From Cenococcum geophilum 1.58 (lineage: Eukaryota > Ascomycota > Dothideomycetes > Gloniales > Gloniaceae): 64,000 nucleotides of DNA. How positions within the stretch are numbered: the stretch's first letter is position 1; every line of letters starts with the position of its first letter. This document shows, in pieces, positions 59,129-64,000 of this stretch. The position numbers and the translations under genes were made by a program. Location: assembly GCA_001692895.1 (NCBI GenBank), contig KV748180.1:2722195-2786194 (forward strand), written 5' to 3'. A model generated the notes under the pieces. It made no database searches. It saw nothing but the letters and a program-made list of their open reading frames with translations, and was not told where the DNA came from.

Positions 59129-60463
59129 TCGATCACTACTATATCAAGGTTAGATCAAGAGTGCCTGTGACTCATCTACCTCTTGTATATAGAGGCTCCA
59201 ATGCCTCATTTCAACAAGACAGAGTTCTCATTCTTGATCGTCCGTTCGGCAGGACCGACAAGAAAGGCGAAGTGAAAAATATATGAGGTATGTGAGTGGG
59301 CCATGGGCAAGGGAAATTAAGAAAGTATGGACACTTTGAAGAGGCGTTGAGCCAAGGGCACGTCGATTGAAGGTCTACTGGAAGAGCAGAAGGACAGAAG
59401 ACTTACCAAGAATGCTCTGATCATGGTGGCCGTGTCTTTGCTTGCGGGTATGAAATCGCGTTCCTTGAAGATGATCAAAGTCAGTGAAAGCATATCAATT
59501 GGGGTGAGGGATGAAAGACTCACCTGAACGACAAGCAAAGGGAAGGAACTGATGCTTCGAAGTTCTGAGGGGCCAACGTCAGTTCACCATGTCAAGTGGA
59601 AGACATACCACACGAGAACAAGCCGCAACTTGGGTTAATGATGCCTAGGATTGATGAAGAAGTTAGTGGATGGCCATTCAATGCAACGAGAAGCGGGTGA
59701 AGGAAGCCGACCGATGGATAAGAGCTGTTCGCTGCGATGTAAAAGAAGAAGAAGAGAAAAATGGGTGACGACGAGATTATATCCTTCAGTCTTCTGCCAA
59801 GATTGTTTGAACACCTCCCGGGCAACTGCTGTGAGGCAAGTGGAAAGTGTCCATACGGAAGGAATATGTCCAAGAGCAACCCGGTCAAAACACAGGACCA
59901 GATCGACTAGATTTGAAGAGCTGAGAAGGTTCTAGATGCACTCTAATTGAATTTATCTGATGGTGACTGCAAGGGATTCGGCATGTCTCGATATAGCTCG
60001 TGCTGGGGTTACATCGCATTCTACTACACGCAGTGTCGAGGCATTATCTCTCAATCAAGCCTTACAATCGTCACGCCAATATTTTAGCTAACAGGCTTGC
60101 ATTACCCTCAAGGCAAGCTCTCCCTTAAATTCAGATGCGGTAGCCACTTCTTTAGTAAATTTAATGGAAAGTTGCTGATTTGAAGACGACAAGTCTTGTG
60201 ACGCTCTTACTAATGATTTCTGAACTTGCTTTTCTCTCCGCATCATACCTGGCAAAGGCTGCCTCCTGTCATACTCCATAATGCCGAAAGGCCTTCCCTA
60301 TTTTCCAGTCTCCCTAAAATGTTATGTAGAAGAAGCAAAGGATGTTGGGCATGGAAGACAACCGTAAATCATTATTAATATTTTTAATCTAATTATACAC
60401 TAAGAAACAACCAAGGAGAAAATTATCTAACAGTCGATTAGCAAGAGCCTAATTATTCTTGAC
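59129..60463. other. upstream/intergenic region with possible extra minus-strand exons
   Basis: On the minus strand, GTATGT...CCTCAG (about 59.56-59.61 kb), GTGAGT...TTCAAG (about 59.47-59.53 kb) and GTAAGT (about 59.40 kb) could bound short exons of the gene at 57981-59128. A 63-codon minus-strand stretch at 60088-60279 is not supported. 60.37-60.46 kb is AT-rich and probably the 3' end region of the flavin-reductase-like gene. Confidence 0.4.
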
Positions 60464-61025
60464 TCATTCCGTCGCAGGCTTGATCTCCTTCTCTTCCTCC
60501 TTCTCGTTACTGTCTTTATTTCCTTCCTGAATAAGCTTTGGAACAAACGGCTTCATGTCACCTCCAAGCACACCGGCTGATACTTTATCATCTGCCGGAA
60601 TATTCATATGCATGTCCCATACCTGGTTGATGTGCGTGTACTGATGATATCCATTCCGGGCAATCGGCGCCGCTTTCAGGACATCGAAAAGCTATTTCAA
60701 AACTGGTCAGCCTCAGAGATTCAGAAGACGAAAGGCTCAACTTACCCCATCGCCAGTGATATACTCGCCGCGCACATGGATCCCGAGTACCCTTCCGATC
60801 ACGATATCCGAGTTACCAACAAGATGCGGGCCAAACACGTCATCGCCATGCGCCTCATTCGCGACTCGAACAACCGAATGGACGCGGCACTCGAAGGCTA
60901 CCGGGGCATCAGAAACGCGGGGGGGACGTACGAGCACAGATTTCGCTTTCGTGATGTGCCCTTCTTCAAACTCGTCGTCCCAGGTCTCGAGAGCGGAAGA
61001 GTTGACATCTTCGCGCAGAGCGTAG

Positions 61026-61033
61026 GAAGGCAT
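61026..61033. repeat. 8-bp target site duplication GAAGGCAT, left copy
   Basis: Identical to 61816-61823 on the other side of the MITE. An 8-bp duplication is diagnostic of hAT-superfamily insertion. Confidence 0.9.
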
Positions 61034-61815
61034 CAGTGATGTCAGCGGTTAGGTTAGGTTACAAAAATCAGGCCAAAACCGATCCAAAATTCGAATTTAG
61101 GCTACTAACCGGTTATGTAACCGGTTAAACCAGATCAACCGGATAAGATATATAGATTTTGGAGTAATATAGTGTATAAAGCGGTAAAGGTGCTTAAGGA
61201 AGGTACAGAGGAGTTGTATAAAGTAATGAAATAGTATATAGAGGTCCTATAAAGCTTGCAGGATGTCAGCAGTGATATTGGCGATCAATAAGCAAATTAG
61301 AACGTCGTACTTACTATCGCGAGTCTTGGCATGGTGTTGAGCGACGATTAGTCGTTAATTATAAAACAATGAGGGCAGTATATAGGCAGTAATAAGGGTA
61401 ACGCGATAAGGGCAGTAATAAGGGTAGTAATAATAAAGGCGACGCGTTATAGGTGACGTGATATAGGCGATGCGATGGGGATAACGCGGTTGGGATTAAC
61501 CACCTTAACTTCATCAACTCCATCAAATTAACTATATCTAATCGATCTGGTTATCTACAAAGCCTCTAACGGATTAACTCGGGCGTTGCTACACGGCAAT
61601 TTTGAGCCAATAGACGAGGCTTGGCTCCCTTAGGTGACGTTCGCCCTTACCTAAATCCTTACCACTAAGGCCTTACTGGTTCCTGGTTACCTGGTTATCG
61701 CTAAAGCTTCAGAACCGATCCAGATTAAGCCAATAAAATCGTCTAACCGGTTAGGCTTTGAATTTTGGTATAACCGAACCGATCCAATAAAGTAACCTAA
61801 CCAGTGACATCACTG
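61034..61815. mobile_element. 782-bp non-autonomous hAT element (MITE) in a coding exon
   Basis: Terminal inverted repeats begin CAGTGATGTCA and share GGTTAGGTTA a few bases further in. The 8-bp duplication GAAGGCAT flanks it. Inside are a palindrome AACCGGTTATGTAACCGGTT (61107-61130 region), more ACCGGTTA words near the other end, and GGGTAGTAATAA/GGCAGTAATAAGG and GACGCG tandem phrases at about 61.37-61.49 kb. No transposase frame, so it depends on a hAT transposase elsewhere. Confidence 0.92.
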
Positions 61816-61823
61816 GAAGGCAT
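61816..61823. repeat. 8-bp target site duplication GAAGGCAT, right copy
   Basis: Second copy of the duplication; see 61026-61033. Confidence 0.9.
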
Positions 61824-62200
61824 GTTCCAGACGAACTCGTTAGTCTCGATGCAGTTCATGACGGTGTCCTTTGAGCGCTTCTTATACAGCGATTGGTGGG
61901 CGATGAACCTGCAAATTCTCATCAGTCAAGTCTCTTCCCACTATTTTCCACTGACCAATCCCGTCTTGGGAACTAGGCTCGGAGCAATTTAAGGTGCTTA
62001 AATGACACTCACAAGATCGTTGGCGGATCAAAAGAAACATTTGTGAACTGGCTAAACGGCGCCAAGTTATCCTTTCCATCTCTGCTCCTGGTACTAATCC
62101 AACCGATGGGACGCGGAACAACGAAGCTCTTGAAGGGGTCGTGAGGGAGACCGGATGTCTCGCCTTTGGCGGGCTGGTAGAAGAGATCGGCGTGGACCAT

Positions 62201-63021
62201 TTTGAGTTATTAAAGACGAATTGAGATAGACGGTATTATATCAAAGGTTCGTGATTGAGTGAGGCAGTGTTGAGGCTTGGTTTATTGTGGCTGGTGATGA
62301 TTTGCTTGACGGTGCTTGAATCCTTGAGGTTGGTGCTTGATTGGTTGAGAAGATGCTTCGGTTTACTGAAGATGCTGAGTTGATTGTTGATGATGGGCTC
62401 GAAAGCTGAGAGACCTCCATTGCTTTATACCATCTTCAACCTGACGCTTGATAATCTTTTAGCGCATCCGGCTTTTTTTCCAGGCTTGGTTTACAGTGCT
62501 GCAGCCACCCCTCGGGCCGCTGCAGCTGCCATATTACTCAAACCCCTGCTCCCGGTAGCGTGGTTGGTGGTCGGTGGTGTTTTCATGATGATTAGTCGTG
62601 CATCTCCTCGGTAGCAGGGGTTTTGCTGCAGCTCATGCGCCCAATTGGGTTTCGCCTCGGTCTGCAACACCAAGTCGTCATCGCAAATCTTGCTGCATCA
62701 GTTTCCATGTATCGATTTTGGAAGGGAGTAGTTCGGTTATATCTCGTAATCGAATGTAGGCACGTCACGATGCCGGAGAGTTCCGATGAGAATAATCAGT
62801 GATATCTGTCGCGGAAGTCTAATAACCCATGCCTAGGCATGGATATCCTAGATGTATTGCAATGGAGAGTATATATATCTTGGAACTGCTTCTTTTGCCT
62901 TCAATACCACAGTCATACAATCTTTACAGCGTCAACTTTCCTCAACACCTCAACTAACAAGTCGAAAGAGCTGCCAGCTTATCCAAATATCTAACCTCTT
63001 CATAACTTCCATAATCCAAAC
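62201..63021. promoter_or_regulatory. divergent intergenic region between the flavin-reductase-like and NTF2-like genes
   Basis: Holds the promoters of both genes. 62.22-62.36 kb on the plus strand repeats TTGA/GGTGCTTGA phrases next to the minus-strand start. TATATATATCTTGG at about 62.87 kb may be a TATA-like element for the plus-strand gene. A perfect 16-bp palindrome lies at 62827-62842. No gene is seen inside. Confidence 0.5.
62827..62842. promoter_or_regulatory. 16-bp perfect palindrome CCATGCCTAGGCATGG
   Basis: Lies about 180 bp before the ATG at 63022. The symmetry suits a dimeric transcription factor. No known site is claimed. Confidence 0.4.
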
Positions 63022-63555
63022 ATGTCCACCACAACCACCACCCTCCTCACCTTCCCAACCCCCTTCACCCCAACCACACGCCTCCAACCCTCTCTCTCCT
63101 TCCTCGAATCCTATACCGCCCGCGTCGACTCCCTCGACCTCTCCGCCCCCTCCACAACCTACTACAACCCCAACGCCACCTTCTACAACACTGACGGCAC
63201 TGTCTACTCTGGTGGCGCCGCGATCTGGACCTGGATGCGCGGGCTCTTCGGTCCCTTCGCAGCCCTGAAACACAACATCCTCTCGATCCGCCTCACGCGG
63301 GATGTAGAGGTCGAGGGGGCGGGCAAGGGCGATTTAGTGGTATTGGAGACGGAGACGAGCTTTTGGTTAAAAGGAGCAGGTGGGATGAGACAAGAGGAGC
63401 CGGTGGTTGTGCCGCGCTTGCTGAGTTTTTTGGTGGGAGAGGCAGAGGAGGGGTTAGGAACGCATGGGAGGTGGATTTCAGAGGGAAAGGCGTGGTGGGA
63501 TAGTGGGGTTTTGATGAGGGAGATTGCAAGGAGAGGAGGGGAGGGTGGGAAGTGA
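63022..63555 (+). CDS. SnoaL/NTF2-like domain protein, single exon, 177 aa
   Basis: Uninterrupted frame from ATG at 63022 (context AAAC-ATG-T) to TGA at 63555. The N-terminus is Thr/Pro-rich; then SFLESYTARVDSLDLSAPST, a helix followed by TYYNPNATFYNTDGTVYSGG, AAIWTWMRGLFGPFAALKHN, matching the cone-shaped NTF2/SnoaL fold (helix, then Y-x-P-x-A strand and a bulky W-x-W-M helix). A long acidic/Gly strand region and an Arg/Gly tail follow. Fungal members are small proteins of mostly unknown substrate. G+C-rich third positions and the absence of RIP marks suggest a live gene. Confidence 0.75.
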   Translation: MSTTTTTLLTFPTPFTPTTRLQPSLSFLESYTARVDSLDLSAPSTTYYNPNATFYNTDGTVYSGGAAIWTWMRGLFGPFAALKHNILSIRLTRDVEVEGAGKGDLVVLETETSFWLKGAGGMRQEEPVVVPRLLSFLVGEAEEGLGTHGRWISEGKAWWDSGVLMREIARRGGEGGK

Positions 63556-63839
63556 GGGATTCTGCATGAGAGCGCTGGTAGAGAGGAGGAATGCCGAGAA
63601 TGGGAGAAGATGAGAAAGCCCAGGTTGCACGGTCCAGATCACGAGAACATAACTCTCTCAAGTGCCAATATATTATACAGCTAGGTGCTATAAAAATGGA
63701 ATCAATATACAAGACTTGAAAAGGAATAAGTCGAGGTAGAAGCAGCGAAGCCATACAATACATATCATCAGGCCCACTCGATACCTGAGCTTAATTGATT
63801 AGTCTTGCGTGACCGTTGACTAGAACAGCGGAAAGGGGT
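63556..63839. other. 3' flanks of convergent genes, no gene seen
   Basis: Short convergent spacer between the NTF2-like gene and the partial minus-strand gene. It contains an AT-rich stretch with AATATATTATA at about 63.67 kb, a possible 3'-end signal region. Confidence 0.4.
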
Positions 63840-64000
63840 TTACGTGCCACTTGCCCCATAACGATACCACCTTTGCTGTGCTTCGCTCCATCTCCAGCCA
63901 CCTGATGTATTGTTAGGAGGTGGTGGAGCTTCCAGTGCTCGGGTTAGCTCTTGCGTCCTCCTTTCTGTTTCAATACGATTCTCTGCCCTGCGCTGTTGAG
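63840..64000 (-). CDS. 3' end of an unknown gene (partial, runs off the window)
   Basis: On the minus strand the frame from the window edge reads QQRRAENRIETERRTQELTR, ALEAPPPPNNTSGGWRWSEA, QQRWYRYGASGT and stops at TAA (63840-63842). The first part is a charged coiled-coil-like helix; the end is Trp/Tyr-rich. Not recognised; only 53 codons are visible. Confidence 0.45.
   Translation of the reverse strand, partial: QQRRAENRIETERRTQELTRALEAPPPPNNTSGGWRWSEAQQRWYRYGASGT

Larger units (their letters stand above)
60464..62200 (-). pseudogene. flavin-reductase-like FMN-binding protein gene, broken by a MITE
   Basis: Exon 1 62013-62200 starts MVHADLFYQP and holds the split-barrel signature RPIGWISTRS and NLAPFSQFTNVSFDPPTIL. 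The intron 61909-62011 plus donor at 62012 has GTGAGT...TTGCAG. Exon 2 runs 61816-61908 (SKDTVMNCIETNEFVWNMPS) and continues at 60746-61025 (YALREDVNSSALETW, FECRVHSVVRVANE). Intron 60692-60745 (GTAAGT...AATAG). Exon 3 60464-60691 (LKAAPIARNGYHQYTHINQV) ends with TGA and an acidic Lys/Glu tail. Without the insertion the model is 262 residues with all phases matching. The 782-bp element in exon 2 adds a TAG within a few codons of its edge, so the product would be cut after NMPS. Confidence 0.85.

Noticed and set aside
62852..63273. Open stretches overlapping the start of the NTF2-like gene on both strands
   Set aside because: Low-complexity Pro/Ser or Gly/Glu readings in other frames of the same C-rich segment.

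Overview
The window comes from a filamentous ascomycete (Pezizomycotina). Evidence: short GT-AG introns of about 45-250 bp, an Atg33-like mitophagy gene, fungal-only families (FunK1 kinase, DUF3435 tyrosine recombinase with a C2H2 tail, chromodomain Ty3/gypsy), and a sharp split between an AT-rich block (about 0.4-55.8 kb) and normal-composition gene-bearing DNA (55.8-64 kb). The AT-rich block has the signature of repeat-induced point mutation (RIP): TA is very common, CA/TG are rare, reading frames keep their phase over kilobases but carry many TAG/TAA stops where Trp or Gln would be expected, and the two copia LTRs differ by 11 transitions and nothing else.

Layout. 1-415 is a tetranucleotide-type satellite. 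0.4-3 kb and 9.0-9.5 kb are the two halves of an unidentified decayed sequence split by a complete Ty1/copia element (3001-9030, minus strand, 167-bp LTRs, 5-bp ATTAT target duplication). 9.6-14.66 kb is a plus-strand chromodomain Ty3/gypsy element with a 3' LTR but no visible 5' LTR. 14.9-16.5 kb is a minus-strand hAT transposase relic. 16.64-17.04 kb is a RIP-poor island with a pair of 14-bp palindromes. 17.79-18.07 kb is one arm of an inverted repeat whose partner is at 54.7-55.80 kb.

18.3-53.9 kb is mostly not ordinary transposon sequence. It holds a run of RIP-killed, host-type genes: an unknown protein (18.3 kb), a DUF3435 tyrosine recombinase (20.5-22.9 kb), a BTB/POZ protein (23.6-24.4 kb), unknowns, a tandemly duplicated unknown gene (29.7-31.1 kb), a full 813-codon FunK1 kinase (32.45-34.89 kb), more unknowns, a C2H2 zinc-finger protein (43.7-44.6 kb) and a second kinase-like gene (48.9-49.7 kb), with several minisatellites. 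Since RIP acts on duplicated DNA, this stretch was probably multicopy. A recombinase next to passenger genes suggests a dead Starship-like cargo element; this is inference, because no element ends were found.

The right edge of the AT-rich block is a decayed Tc1/mariner-type transposase (53.9-54.8 kb) whose flanking end sequence is split by a 767-bp TA-inserted foldback MITE (54940-55706). The block ends abruptly at 55796/55797.

55.8-64 kb has living-gene composition: an Atg33-like gene (plus, two exons), an unknown spliced minus-strand gene with two in-frame TAA codons (possible RIP leakage), a flavin-reductase-like gene (minus) broken by a 782-bp hAT-type MITE with an 8-bp target duplication, an NTF2/SnoaL-like gene (plus), and the 3' end of another minus-strand gene at the window edge. 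No rRNA, tRNA or CRISPR array was recognised.
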